64,000 nt of DNA from Williamsia faeni (GCA_003202005.1 QJJF01000004.1:249898-313897), one strand, 5' to 3'. Positions 47,037 to 56,185 are shown, numbered from the stretch's first letter. Numbers and translations: made by a program. Notes: a model not told the origin generated them from the letters alone.

Positions 47037-47043
47037 TGCCCAG

Positions 47044-47664
47044 GTGAGCGGACCGGGAGTGGTGGGCAGGCGCAGTAACAAGCGCGGCCTGGCCACTCGA
47101 GAATCAATGTTGGACACCGCATTGCGTTCGTTGGCGACAGGCGACCCCGCGGCGGTGTCCGGGAATCGGATCGCCAAGGAGATCGGCGCGACCTGGGGCG
47201 CTGTCAAATACCAGTTCGGCGACATCGACGGGCTGTGGGCGGCGGTGCTGCATCGCACGGCCGAGCGCCGGGGTGATCTGCCGGCGAGCGCGCCGGCGGA
47301 CGCATCGCTGGAAGTGCGGGTCGGTGCCATCGTCGACAACATGTACGAGGGTCTGACAGTCGGGGATTCGCGGGCGATCGAGAATCTGCGGGCCGCGCTA
47401 CCGCGTGATCGCGAGGAGCTCGAGCGCCTGTACCCGCGTACCGCCGCGGAGTTCGCGTCGTGGGGTCAGGCGTGGCTGGACACCTGCCGGCGTGCCTTTT
47501 CCGGCCTTGATGTCGATCCGCAGCGGGTGGCCGAGGTCGCGGCATTCATCCCGGGTGCGATGCGGGGCATCGTGTCCGAGAAGCAACTCGGCACATACAC
47601 CGACCTCGACCTCGCACGGCGTGGGATCACCAACGCGATCGTCTCCTACCTGCAGCCGCAGTGA
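47044..47664 (+). CDS. TetR-family regulator 2
   Basis: 206 residues. HTH region: TRESMLDTALRSLATGDPAA and GNRIAKEIGATWGAVKYQFGDID. The C-terminal ligand domain is helical and unrevealing. GTG start at 47044, apparently leaderless. Divergent from the Rieske gene and upstream of the acyl-CoA dehydrogenase, so it may control either side. Confidence 0.85.
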   Translation: MSGPGVVGRRSNKRGLATRESMLDTALRSLATGDPAAVSGNRIAKEIGATWGAVKYQFGDIDGLWAAVLHRTAERRGDLPASAPADASLEVRVGAIVDNMYEGLTVGDSRAIENLRAALPRDREELERLYPRTAAEFASWGQAWLDTCRRAFSGLDVDPQRVAEVAAFIPGAMRGIVSEKQLGTYTDLDLARRGITNAIVSYLQPQ

Positions 47665-47687
47665 TCTGCGTGCGATTATTGCGAAAA

Positions 47688-47698
47688 CTGTATTACAG
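47688..47698. promoter_or_regulatory. palindrome upstream of the acyl-CoA dehydrogenase
   Basis: CTGTA-T-TACAG, a perfect 5-bp inverted repeat about 55 bp before the acyl-CoA dehydrogenase start. Possible operator of the second TetR. Its arms resemble, but its spacing differs from, the four TAC-A(N2)C-GTA sites. Confidence 0.4.
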
Positions 47699-47751
47699 AC
47701 GGATGTATTGAGTATTGGACTGATCGTAATAATGGCGCAATAGTGTTTGTC

Positions 47752-48933
47752 ATGGACACGCTCAACCCGGACGTACCCGACGACGTCTTTGCCGACATCC
47801 TCAAGCAGGTCAACCAGTTCGTGCGGACACGGGTGGTGCCGCGCGAGCTCGAGATCATGAACACCGACGCGATTCCCGACGACCTGCGAAGCCAGGCCGC
47901 CGAGATGGGGCTGTTCGGTTATGCGATCCCCCAGGAGTGGGACGGCCTCGGGCTCAACCTGATCCAGGACGTCGAACTCGCGATGGAACTCGGGTACACA
48001 TCGTTGGCGCTCCGTTCGATGTTCGGGACCAACAACGGGATCGCCGGTCAGGTGCTGGTCGGTTTCGGTACCGACGACCAGCGCTCACAGTGGTTGCCGG
48101 GCATCGCTTCTGGTGATGTCGTCGCATCGTTTGCGCTCACCGAACCCGGCGCGGGTTCCAACCCGGCGGGCCTGAAGACCACCGCCCGGGCCGACGGTGA
48201 CGGCTGGATCATCGATGGTGGCAAGCGATTCATCACCAATGCGCCGAATGCAAACCTGTTTGTGGTTTTCGCCCGGATCTCACCGGCGCCCGACACGGGC
48301 AACGGCATCGCTGTCTTCCTGGTTCCGGCGTCGGTGGAGGGGATCGAGGTCGGCCCGAAGGACGCAAAGATGGGGCAAGAGGGTGCGTCCACTGCCGAGG
48401 TCAATTTCAACGGCGTCCGCGTCGGCCCCGAGGCACTTGTCGGTGGCAACGCCGACGTCGGATACCGCGCCGCGATGACCTCGTTGGCGCGTGGACGGGT
48501 ACACATCGCGGCCTTGGCGGTCGGCCAGGCCCAGCGGGCGCTCGACGAGTCCGTTTCGTATGCGGCATCCGCAACGCAGGGCGGAACTGCGATCGGTGAT
48601 TTCCAGTTGGTGCAGGCGATGCTTGCCGAGCAATTTGCCGGCGTGATGGCAGGCCGCGCGATGGTGCGCGACGCCGCGCGGGCCTGGGTGACGGAGACCG
48701 ATCGCCGGATCGCACCGTCCGCGGCAAAGCTGTTCTGCACGGAGATGGTCGGAAAGGTCGCCGATCTGGCCGTTCAGATCCACGGCGGATCCGGATACAT
48801 GCGGGACGTGCCGGTGGAACGGATCTATCGGGACGTCCGTCTGCTCCGCCTGTACGAGGGAACCAGTGAGATTCAGAAGCTGGTCATCGGTGGCGGCCTG
48901 ATCCGGGCCGAGAAGAAGAGGTTGTCGTCGTGA
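47752..48933 (+). CDS. acyl-CoA dehydrogenase
   Basis: 393 residues. FALTEPGAGSNPAGLKT (FAD/substrate region), GGKRFITNAPNANLFVVFAR, QIHGGSGYMRDVPVERIYRD and RLYEGTSEIQ, where the Glu is the expected catalytic base. Flavoprotein that introduces a C=C into an acyl-CoA. A GTG three codons upstream is an alternative. Overlaps the CoA-transferase start by 4 bp, so the pair is coupled. Confidence 0.93.
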   Translation: MDTLNPDVPDDVFADILKQVNQFVRTRVVPRELEIMNTDAIPDDLRSQAAEMGLFGYAIPQEWDGLGLNLIQDVELAMELGYTSLALRSMFGTNNGIAGQVLVGFGTDDQRSQWLPGIASGDVVASFALTEPGAGSNPAGLKTTARADGDGWIIDGGKRFITNAPNANLFVVFARISPAPDTGNGIAVFLVPASVEGIEVGPKDAKMGQEGASTAEVNFNGVRVGPEALVGGNADVGYRAAMTSLARGRVHIAALAVGQAQRALDESVSYAASATQGGTAIGDFQLVQAMLAEQFAGVMAGRAMVRDAARAWVTETDRRIAPSAAKLFCTEMVGKVADLAVQIHGGSGYMRDVPVERIYRDVRLLRLYEGTSEIQKLVIGGGLIRAEKKRLSS

Positions 48934-50120
48934 CCCTCCCGCTGGCGGGATTCACCGTGGTGTCCGTCGAGCAGGCGGTGGCAGCGCCACTGGCCACGCG
49001 CAACCTAGCCGATCTCGGTGCCCGCGTGATCAAAGTCGAACGGCTGGACGGAGATCTGGCGCGCAGCTATGACCACCTGGTCGAAGGCACGGGCGCCCAC
49101 TTCGTCTGGCTCAATCGGGGCAAGGAGTCGATTGCCGTCGACCTGAAGAGCGCCGACGGCCTCGACGCAGTGCGTCGGCTGATCGCCCGGGCCGACGTCT
49201 TCGTCCAGAATCTGGCACCCGGTGCGGCGGAGCGACTCGGGCTCGGTGCCGACGACCTCCGGAAAGGCCATCCCGAGCTGGTGATGGTGAACCTCTCCGG
49301 ATTCGGTGCCGGTGGGCCGCTGGAGCAGCGGAAGGCCTACGACATGCTCATCCAGGCCGAGGCCGGTCTCATCTCGGTCACCGGGACGCCGGAAACCGCG
49401 GTGAAGACCGGAATACCCACGGCCGATATCGCATCCGGAATGTATTGTGCGCAAGCTGTTCTCGCGGCATTGCTGCGTCGGGCCACCACCGGTGAAGGCG
49501 CGGTGGTCGAAGTGTCGATGCTCGAATCGACTGTCGAATGGATGGGCCATGCGATGTACTCGCAGATGTACACGGGCGCCCCTCCGCCACGAATGGGGTT
49601 GAGTCACATCTCGATTGCGCCCTACGATGCATTCCCGACCAGCGACGGACAGATCCTGATCGGGGTGCAGTCCGATCGCGGCTGGCGGGAGCTGGTGACC
49701 GAGGTGTTCGGTGCGCCGGAACTGGCGGACGATCCGCGCTTTGTCACCAACGTGGCACGCGTCGCGAATCGGGCGGCCTGCGACGCGGAGGTGAGCACCC
49801 GTACCCACCTGCGCACCACCGCCGACCTCGACGCCGCGCTCGCGGCCGCGGGCATCCCGGCCGCGCAGATCAAAGGGCTCGATCAGGTGATCGATCACCC
49901 GCAACTGGCCGCCCGCAACCGCTGGCGCACGATCGGGACCGAACACGCACAGGTCGAGGCACTCCTACCGCCGGCCACATTCACCGACTTCGAAGCACCG
50001 ATGGGGGATGTGCCCGCGCTCGGGCAAAACACCCACTCGCTGCTGGTCGAGACCGGTCTCACCGACGACGAAGCCACGAGCATGATTGCCCGTGGTGACG
50101 CACTGCAAGCCACTGGATGA
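48930..50120 (+). CDS. CaiB/BaiF family CoA-transferase 2
   Basis: 396 residues. FTVVSVEQAVAAPLATRNLAD, RVIKVERLDGDLAR, WLNRGKESIAVDLKSADG and the catalytic-Asp segment GIPTADIASGMYC. GTG start inside the dehydrogenase stop. Together with the dehydrogenase it activates and desaturates an acid, the standard way such pathways start a round of beta-oxidation. Confidence 0.92.
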   Translation: MTLPLAGFTVVSVEQAVAAPLATRNLADLGARVIKVERLDGDLARSYDHLVEGTGAHFVWLNRGKESIAVDLKSADGLDAVRRLIARADVFVQNLAPGAAERLGLGADDLRKGHPELVMVNLSGFGAGGPLEQRKAYDMLIQAEAGLISVTGTPETAVKTGIPTADIASGMYCAQAVLAALLRRATTGEGAVVEVSMLESTVEWMGHAMYSQMYTGAPPPRMGLSHISIAPYDAFPTSDGQILIGVQSDRGWRELVTEVFGAPELADDPRFVTNVARVANRAACDAEVSTRTHLRTTADLDAALAAAGIPAAQIKGLDQVIDHPQLAARNRWRTIGTEHAQVEALLPPATFTDFEAPMGDVPALGQNTHSLLVETGLTDDEATSMIARGDALQATG

Positions 50121-50184
50121 CCATCGCGAAGGCGTGCGGTGAAAGCCGCTGTCTCGCAAGATCACACCCCATCGAAAGGACATC

Positions 50185-50913
50185 ATGCTCGCCAATCGCA
50201 CCGCCGTCATCACCGGAGCAGCCCAAGGTATCGGCCTGGCCATCGCCCGCACGTTCGCCGAGAACGGCGCCCGTATCGTGATCGGTGATCTCGACGAGGC
50301 CAAGGCCAAAGAGGCTGCCGCGTCGCTGCCGACCGAATCGATCGGGGTGCGGTGCAACGTCACGTCCGCCGACGACGTGGCGGCACTCCTCGCGGCGGCG
50401 ACCGACACCTTCGGCTCGCTCGATGTCATGGTCAACAACGCCGGAATCACCCGCGACGCCACGATGCGGAAGATGACCGAGCAGCAGTTCGACGACGTGA
50501 TCGAGGTCCATCTGAAGGGCTGCTGGATCGGAACCCGGCTGGCGTCGGGCATCATGCGCGAGAACGGTGGCGGATCGATCATCAACATGTCGTCGATCTC
50601 GGGCAAAGTCGGGATGATGGGACAGACGAACTATTCGGCGGCCAAGGCCGGAATCGTAGGCCTCTCCAAGGCCGCATCGAAAGAGGTTGCGCACCTCGGG
50701 GTTCGGATCAATGTGATTCAGCCGGGTCTCATCCGCACCGCGATGACCGAGGCCATGCCACAGAAGGCGTGGGATTCGAAGATGACGGAGATCCCGATGG
50801 GACGGGCCGGCGAACCAGAAGAGATCGCCTCGGTGGCATTGTTCTATGCGTCTTCGATGTCGTCGTACATGACCGGTACCGTCGCCGAAGTCACCGGCGG
50901 ACGCCACATCTGA
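50185..50913 (+). CDS. short-chain dehydrogenase/reductase (FabG-like)
   Basis: 242 residues. [12 protein letters not shown] (NAD(P)-binding), VNNAGITRD, the catalytic Ser in [24 protein letters not shown] (Tyr-x3-Lys), and VTGGRHI at the end. ATG at 50185 after AAAGGA. Same strand and 64 bp after the CoA-transferase, so probably in that operon; likely oxidises a 3-hydroxyacyl-CoA or secondary alcohol. Confidence 0.92.
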   Translation: MLANRTAVITGAAQGIGLAIARTFAENGARIVIGDLDEAKAKEAAASLPTESIGVRCNVTSADDVAALLAAATDTFGSLDVMVNNAGITRDATMRKMTEQQFDDVIEVHLKGCWIGTRLASGIMRENGGGSIINMSSISGKVGMMGQTNYSAAKAGIVGLSKAASKEVAHLGVRINVIQPGLIRTAMTEAMPQKAWDSKMTEIPMGRAGEPEEIASVALFYASSMSSYMTGTVAEVTGGRHI

Positions 50914-50917
50914 ATGG

Positions 50918-51388
50918 TCAGTCGGAGACGCCGGGAGCCGGTTCGTGGTGCCGGCGTCCGTGAGTTCTTCGGCGCTCTTTCATCTCCGCCTCGAAGACAT
51001 GGCGGACTCCGCCTTCCAGTTCGTCGCGGACCCGTCGTTCGTGATCGCGGAACACCGACCAGTAGGTGTCGTCGAACTCTTCGACGATCTGGAATGTCCA
51101 CCGCCCTTCGATGACGTTGCGGCCGACCAGATCTTCGTCGAGACAGTCGGCGATCTCGCCATGCCCGGCCGCGCGAAGGTCGTCGGTGGCGTCACCGAGC
51201 AACAGGTCGGTGTGACCCATCAACTGGTGGAACGAATACAGATGACCGCGGGCGCGCTCGAGGCACTCCAGCGCTTCCGAAAGTTTTCCGACAGCAGCGA
51301 CGGTGTCGTCATCGACACCGTCCGGGCGTCGAAGGGCAGGCAACGGTTCTCCATTGGCTTCGGACACAGATGCCAAAGTACCCCGCAC
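50918..51388 (-). CDS. conserved hypothetical protein
   Basis: 156 residues. A central helical stretch (LSEALECLERARGHLYSFHQ, LMGHTDLLLGDATDDLRA, HGEIADCLDEDLVGRNVIEG) and a charged C-terminus. I have seen similar hypothetical proteins in actinobacteria but no function. GTG start at 51388. Convergent with the SDR gene, 4 bp apart. Confidence 0.7.
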   Translation of the reverse strand: MRGTLASVSEANGEPLPALRRPDGVDDDTVAAVGKLSEALECLERARGHLYSFHQLMGHTDLLLGDATDDLRAAGHGEIADCLDEDLVGRNVIEGRWTFQIVEEFDDTYWSVFRDHERRVRDELEGGVRHVFEAEMKERRRTHGRRHHEPAPGVSD

Positions 51389-51415
51389 CAGCGGACATCA
51401 ATCCCGTATCGCAGG

Positions 51416-51913
51416 TTATCGCTGCTGGTCGCCGAGGAGTGAAACTGTGCAGTCCGGAGTTGTCGGGGACATCACTTCGACCCACCACGAATCGAGTGGG
51501 CTCGGCTCGGGCCACCGGACGTCCGGCCGGTTCCACGTCTCGATCACCTCGTCGACGGTGTCATGCAGGTCGAGTACCTGTTCGAGCTGCAGGGCAGTGA
51601 TCGGGCGGGTGATGGAGGGTCGCGCCGCCGCGACGGCGAACATTGCTCCGTCCTTATCGGCTCGCGCTCGGGCCTGTTCCAGCGTCTTCAATCCCGCAGA
51701 CGCCAAGAATGTGGTTTTGGTCAGATCGACGAGCAGATTGGCGGTACCGCCGCTGAATGCAGCATCGACCGCGTCACGGAGACGGTTGATCGTCAGCAGA
51801 TCAATGTCACCGCAGACGGACAGAATGGTGATGTTCCCCTGCCTGACGGTCGAGGTCGTGAACGGTGGGGCGGTGTGATCCGGGGTGGTTGCAAATGCGG
51901 TGAAGGCGTACAT
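51416..51913 (-). CDS. STAS-domain protein (anti-anti-sigma factor-like)
   Basis: 165 residues. STAS fold: VRQGNITILSVCGDIDLLTI, RLRDAVDAAFSGGTANLLVD and LTKTTFLASAGLKTLEQARA with the phospho-acceptor-region Ser in ASAG. Start at 51913 chosen for the GGGAG upstream; in-frame alternatives at 51937 and 51955 exist. Probably part of an RsbV-like sigma-factor control switch; no partner kinase or phosphatase is in the window. Confidence 0.8.
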   Translation of the reverse strand: MYAFTAFATTPDHTAPPFTTSTVRQGNITILSVCGDIDLLTINRLRDAVDAAFSGGTANLLVDLTKTTFLASAGLKTLEQARARADKDGAMFAVAAARPSITRPITALQLEQVLDLHDTVDEVIETWNRPDVRWPEPSPLDSWWVEVMSPTTPDCTVSLLGDQQR

Positions 51914-52089
51914 GGGTGAGAATTGCTCCCTTGCCATGGTCGGGAGCGCAGGCAACCAAAGGACTGCCTACGCAAAACGCGGCTTGTCCTAAACCTCATC
52001 TCATCGTTGCAGCGTTCACGACTGTTTGCAACCCTCTGACCGCGGCAATGGCCAAACGGCTTGACCGCCGGATGTCGGTTATGCCGGGT

Positions 52090-52605
52090 TCAGATTGCGG
52101 CAACCGAATACGCGTGCCGCAGAAGCAGCTCGACCGCATGTTCGACGACTCCGGCAACGATGGCGGCCGGCGGTCCGTCGAAGATCTTCTGCGTCGCGGT
52201 TGTCAGACCCGGCTCGACGATGCCGAACCAGACCGTTCCCGGGGCGACACCTGTTTCCTGCGGATCGGGGCCGGCTTCGCCGGTGACTGCCAATGTCAGG
52301 TCAGCTCTCAACAGATACGCGGTGGACTCGGCCATTGCGATGGCAGCCGTCTTGTTGACGACAGGACCGGGCGGAACCTTGAGGAGGCCGTGCTTCACCC
52401 GCCGGTGGTAGGCAACGATCCCGCCGAGAAACCAGTCGCCGGCTGCCGGCGCCCGGCCCAGGGCGGCGGCGATGTTGCCCGCGGTCAGGGACTCGGCGGT
52501 CGCGACCTTGAGGCCGTGCCGGGTAGCCACGCCGGAGAGCTCTTCGGCGAGCGCCGAGATCCTCTCGCTCTTGTCGGTGGCCGTCACAGCATCAGTTGTG
52601 GCCAT
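52090..52605 (-). CDS. standalone CinA C-terminal (PncC-like) domain protein
   Basis: 171 residues related to the C-terminal half of the CinA at 25213: ATAESLTAGNIAAALGRAPA, GGIVAYHRRVKHGLLKVPPG and VTGEAGPDPQETG. The usual AESCTGG and TGIAGPxGG signatures read AESLTAG and TGEAGPD, so activity as a nicotinamide-nucleotide amidase is uncertain. The presumed active Ser and Lys positions are kept. Overlaps the SRPBCC gene by 14 bp. Confidence 0.82.
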   Translation of the reverse strand: MATTDAVTATDKSERISALAEELSGVATRHGLKVATAESLTAGNIAAALGRAPAAGDWFLGGIVAYHRRVKHGLLKVPPGPVVNKTAAIAMAESTAYLLRADLTLAVTGEAGPDPQETGVAPGTVWFGIVEPGLTTATQKIFDGPPAAIVAGVVEHAVELLLRHAYSVAAI

Positions 52606-53026
52606 TTTCCGCGATCATGGTCAGGCGCTTCAAGCATTCCTCGAGCCGTGGCGCGACAGTCAGGCGCTGAACGTTGTCCGGAATCCACCGAATGGGTGCA
52701 GATTCGGCGGTCTCGTCCATCGTCACCAAGGATCCGTTGCCGTCCTTTTCGACGTGCACCCGAACCGTCGCAGTTCCGGCAGGCAGCGCGCGAGCGGACA
52801 GTACAAGTAGTCCGGCGGACGATTCGACTGATTCCGTCTTGTCGTCGATCAACGCAGGCCACAGACCTACCGAGTGTTCGATTTTCGATCCCGACTGCGG
52901 CCATTCCTGATCCACATTGCGGATCCGGGACGCGCCGACCACCCAGGAGCTATATAGCCAACCGTTGGACAGTACGGACCAGACCTGGGCTGGAGTCGCG
53001 GATGTTTTGCGTTCGACCTGGATCAT
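52592..53026 (-). CDS. SRPBCC-family protein
   Basis: 144 residues: MIQVERKTSATPAQVWSVLS, SWVVGASRIRNVDQEWP, GSKIEHSVG and VTMDETAESAPIRWIPD. Ligand-pocket fold of the polyketide-cyclase/START type. Overlaps the start of the CinA-like gene, so they are cotranscribed. Function unknown. Confidence 0.8.
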   Translation of the reverse strand: MIQVERKTSATPAQVWSVLSNGWLYSSWVVGASRIRNVDQEWPQSGSKIEHSVGLWPALIDDKTESVESSAGLLVLSARALPAGTATVRVHVEKDGNGSLVTMDETAESAPIRWIPDNVQRLTVAPRLEECLKRLTMIAENGHN

Positions 53027-53076
53027 CGATGCGGTCCTTTCGTCGGTTGTGCAGGCTTCTTGGGAACCTGTGGTTG

Positions 53077-53925
53077 TCAGCCGGGCAGCGTTTCTCCGCC
53101 GATGGGCGCCAGTACCTCGCCGCTGTAGTAGGACGACATCGTCTCCGATGCGAAAAACACGTACGAAGGTGCTATCTCGTCGGGTTGCGCGGCTCGACCG
53201 TAAGGCACTTGCTCACCGAAATCGGCCACCTTCTCTGCGGGCATGGTTGCCGGAATCAAGGGAGTCCACACCGGTCCGGGGGAGACGCAATTGACGCGGA
53301 TACCGCGGTCGAGGAGACTCTGCGCGAGTGAGTACGTCAACGCGATCACCGCACCCTTGGTCGCGGAATAGTCGATGAGCGACTTGTTGCCGCGCAAGCC
53401 GTTGATCGAACCGGTGTTGATGATTGACGAGCCGGGCCGCAGATGTTTCAGAGCTGCCCGGGTCACGTGGAAGAAACTGTTGATGTTCACGTCGAAGGTT
53501 CGCTGCCACTGCTCGGACGTGATGTCTGCGAAGTCGTCGACGACTTGTTGGTACGCAACGTTGTTCACCACGATGTCGAGCGAGCCGAGATCTGCGACGG
53601 TGCGGTCGACCACCTGCACGCAGTGCTCGGGGTCGGCGAGGTCACCGGAATAGGTGCGGCACGCAGCGCCGGTTTCTTCGACTCTGGACCGGGTGTGCTC
53701 GGCGTCGGCCGTTTCGGAAAGATAGGCGATGGCGACGTCCGCGCCTTCTTTGGCGAACGCAATCGCAACCGCACGACCGATACCAGAGTCACCGCCGGTG
53801 ATCAGGGCCTTCTTGCCCTCGAGGAGACCACGACCGACGTACGACGCCATCTCGTCGTGTGGCTGGTCGATCATGTCGGCGGTGTGACCAGGATAGGGAA
53901 TCTTCTGGCGTGGGTGCTCGCTCAT
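53077..53925 (-). CDS. SDR oxidoreductase (YghA/GsP39-like)
   Basis: 282 residues. A 35-residue N-terminal extension (PGHTADMIDQPHDEMASYVG) typical of YghA-type SDRs precedes KKALITGGDSGIGRAVAIAF, VNNVAYQ, INTGSINGLRG and YSATKGAVIALTYSLA (Tyr-x3-Lys), with GGETLPG at the end. Often general-stress proteins. Substrate unknown. Confidence 0.9.
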   Translation of the reverse strand: MSEHPRQKIPYPGHTADMIDQPHDEMASYVGRGLLEGKKALITGGDSGIGRAVAIAFAKEGADVAIAYLSETADAEHTRSRVEETGAACRTYSGDLADPEHCVQVVDRTVADLGSLDIVVNNVAYQQVVDDFADITSEQWQRTFDVNINSFFHVTRAALKHLRPGSSIINTGSINGLRGNKSLIDYSATKGAVIALTYSLAQSLLDRGIRVNCVSPGPVWTPLIPATMPAEKVADFGEQVPYGRAAQPDEIAPSYVFFASETMSSYYSGEVLAPIGGETLPG

Positions 53926-53978
53926 ACGGTGCGGATTACCCCACGGTCGAACGTCAAAACATCAGTCCGCCGACTACT

Positions 53979-54614
53979 TCAGAGATTGCGGACTCGCGTG
54001 CAGACCGCGTCATAGATCGTCAGCAGATCAGCGTCGGGCAGATCCGGTTCGCAGGCGTTCACCCACTCGTCAAAGGCACAGTGAATGGCCAGCTGTGCGA
54101 CCTCGAGGGTCATCTTTATTCGTGAACGTGTTGTCGCCGAGCATCTTTCGTCGACCAGGTCCAGCCAGCGCTGTGTGTTCTCGGCGCAGCGTCCGAGTGC
54201 GGCCCTGGACAGAGCGGGGTTGGTGCAGACCAGCTTTCGAATTCGCAGCACCGTTGCGGCGACCTCGCCCTGATCGTGCCGGAAGCCGATGATGGCGCCC
54301 CGGAAAGCCTCCTCGATGTCGGCCAGCGAAAACGCTGCCAGCGACTCCTCGGTGGCGCAGGCCGCCTTCAGGCGGGCCTGCAGCGCCTCGTCGAATCCGT
54401 GTGTGTCGCCGAGGATGGACTCCTCTTTGGTGGCGAAATACCGGAAATACGTTCGCGGGGAGATCCCGGCGGCGCGGGCGATCTCATCCACCGTGGTGTC
54501 GTCGAAGCCCTGTAGTTCGAACAATTCGAGTGCTGCCTTCTGCACTTCTATCCGCGTCGTGGTGCGGCGCCGGGTCCGCAGATCCGGTGCGGTGCCCGCG
54601 GAAGAAGTTGGCAT
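53979..54614 (-). CDS. TetR-family regulator 3
   Basis: 211 residues: HTH IEVQKAALELFELQGFDDTT with VDEIARAAGISPRTYFRYFA, then helices with MTLEVAQLAIHCAFDEWVN. The ATG at 54614 is 7 nt after a TAGGAT -10, so the mRNA looks leaderless. Divergent from the MFS exporter, which it probably represses through the palindrome at 54646-54660. Confidence 0.9.
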   Translation of the reverse strand: MPTSSAGTAPDLRTRRRTTTRIEVQKAALELFELQGFDDTTVDEIARAAGISPRTYFRYFATKEESILGDTHGFDEALQARLKAACATEESLAAFSLADIEEAFRGAIIGFRHDQGEVAATVLRIRKLVCTNPALSRAALGRCAENTQRWLDLVDERCSATTRSRIKMTLEVAQLAIHCAFDEWVNACEPDLPDADLLTIYDAVCTRVRNL

Positions 54615-54621
54615 GGCGCCG

Positions 54622-54627
54622 ATCCTA
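54622..54627 (-). promoter_or_regulatory. -10 element of leaderless TetR 3 promoter
   Basis: TAGGAT on the minus strand, 7 nt before the ATG. Confidence 0.5.
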
Positions 54628-54645
54628 CGTCATACGGTGCCAAAC

Positions 54646-54660
54646 TGGCAGTGACTGCCA
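54646..54660. promoter_or_regulatory. TetR/MFS operator palindrome
   Basis: TGGCAGT-G-ACTGCCA, a perfect 7-bp inverted repeat. It covers the -35 region for TATGCT (54668-54673), a likely -10 of the MFS gene, and lies just upstream of the TetR 3 promoter. Confidence 0.65.
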
Positions 54661-54712
54661 CTTGGGCTATGCTTCGCACAGTTGTTATGTGGCCGACCGA
54701 GTGGATGTGATC

Positions 54713-56185
54713 GTGACCGAGAGTGTGGATGTCGGCGTCAGAGCCGAACGTCGTGGTGAAAGTCCGGCCGGCAGTGTTCTTCTGATATCGCTGCTGCTGG
54801 TCGCGACATTTGTGGTCATCCTCAACGAGACCATCCTGGGTGTCGCCCTGCCGACCCTGATGAAAGATCTCGACATCACCGCGGCCACCGCGCAGTGGCT
54901 GACAAGTGGCTTCTTGCTGACGATGGCGATCGTCATCCCCACCACCGGCTTCATCCTGCAGCGGTTCAGCATCCGCTGGGTATACGTGGCGGCGATGTCG
55001 TCGTTCACCCTGGGCACGCTTCTGGCTGCCGTCGCGCCGGGCTTCGAGGTCTTGATGGTGGCCCGGGTGATCCAGGCCGTGGGCACCGCCATCATGATCC
55101 CGCTGCTGATCACGACCATCCTGAACGTGGTGCCCGAGCATTCACGCGGCCGCGTGATGGGGCTGGTCTCCGTCGTGATCTCGGTGGCACCTGCCATCGG
55201 ACCCACCGTGTCCGGCCTGATCCTCCAGTCGTTCAGCTGGCGGGCGATGTTCTGGATCGTGTTGCCGGTGGCGGCGGTCGTACTGATCTTGGGCGGCATC
55301 CTCGTGCGCGACGTGGCCGAGCGGCACCCGGCGCATCTGGACGTCGTGTCGATCCCGTTGTCGGCCCTGGGCTTCGGTGGAATCGTGTACGGGCTGAGCA
55401 GTATCGGGGAGTCGTCGTCCGGGCACACACCGGTGCCGCCGTGGGTTCCGCTGGCGATCGGAGTGCTCTCGCTGGGCCTGTTTGTCGTCCGGCAGATGAA
55501 GCTTGTCGAGCGTGGTCGGGCCCTGCTGGATCTGCGGACCTTCAAGATCCCCCAGTTCAGGCTTGCGGTGGTGTTGATGGGCGGGCTGATGCTGACGCTG
55601 TTCGGCGCGCTGATCCTGCTGCCGCTGTACTTGCAGAACGTCCTCGACAAGAGTGTCCTGACCACCGGACTGGTCTTGCTGCCGGGCGGTCTGGTGATGG
55701 GCCTGCTGGGACCTGTTGTCGGTTCACTCTTCGATCGATTTGGTGCACGACCGCTGGTTTTGCCCGGCGCGATCGCCATGAGTGCCGGCACGTGGTTGCT
55801 GGCCACACTCAATGCCGACTCCGAGTTGTACAGGGTCATCATCGCTCACGTGATCTTGAGTGCCGGCATAGCATTTGCTCTCACGCCGTTGATGACGTCG
55901 GCGCTGGGTTCGCTGCCGCCGGAGTTGTATTCACACGGCAGTGCCACCGTCAGCACGATCCAGCAGGTTGCCGGCGCGGCCGGCACCGCGCTGTTCGTCA
56001 CCTTGATGACGCGGGGTATCGAAACGTCGTCCGCTGACGGAAACTCCGAGACCATCGCAAACGCTGACGGAATACACGCGGCGTTCCTCGTCGGCGGCGT
56101 CATCTCGGTTCTGCTCGTGCTCGGTGCAACGTTGGTGCGATCTGGTGCCAAAACGGCCACCGTTGTAGAGGTCACCGAAGTCTGA
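54713..56185 (+). CDS. DHA2-family MFS exporter
   Basis: About 490 residues and roughly 14 membrane helices, as in EmrB-type drug:proton antiporters. Motif C-like MGLVSVVISVAPAIGPTVSG in helix 5; NETILGVALPTLMKDLDITA near the start is a DHA2 signature; LITTILNVVPEHSRGRVMG is the loop after helix 4. GTG at 54713 is my best start, but GTGs at 54689-54707 are alternatives. Probably efflux of toxic organic compounds, controlled by the neighbouring TetR. Confidence 0.88.
   Translation: MTESVDVGVRAERRGESPAGSVLLISLLLVATFVVILNETILGVALPTLMKDLDITAATAQWLTSGFLLTMAIVIPTTGFILQRFSIRWVYVAAMSSFTLGTLLAAVAPGFEVLMVARVIQAVGTAIMIPLLITTILNVVPEHSRGRVMGLVSVVISVAPAIGPTVSGLILQSFSWRAMFWIVLPVAAVVLILGGILVRDVAERHPAHLDVVSIPLSALGFGGIVYGLSSIGESSSGHTPVPPWVPLAIGVLSLGLFVVRQMKLVERGRALLDLRTFKIPQFRLAVVLMGGLMLTLFGALILLPLYLQNVLDKSVLTTGLVLLPGGLVMGLLGPVVGSLFDRFGARPLVLPGAIAMSAGTWLLATLNADSELYRVIIAHVILSAGIAFALTPLMTSALGSLPPELYSHGSATVSTIQQVAGAAGTALFVTLMTRGIETSSADGNSETIANADGIHAAFLVGGVISVLLVLGATLVRSGAKTATVVEVTEV

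Noticed and set aside
36706..47043. KstR/KstR2-type steroid operators
   Set aside because: I looked for AACNNGTT-like and AAGCAAG-like patterns around the Rieske and P450 promoters and saw none.
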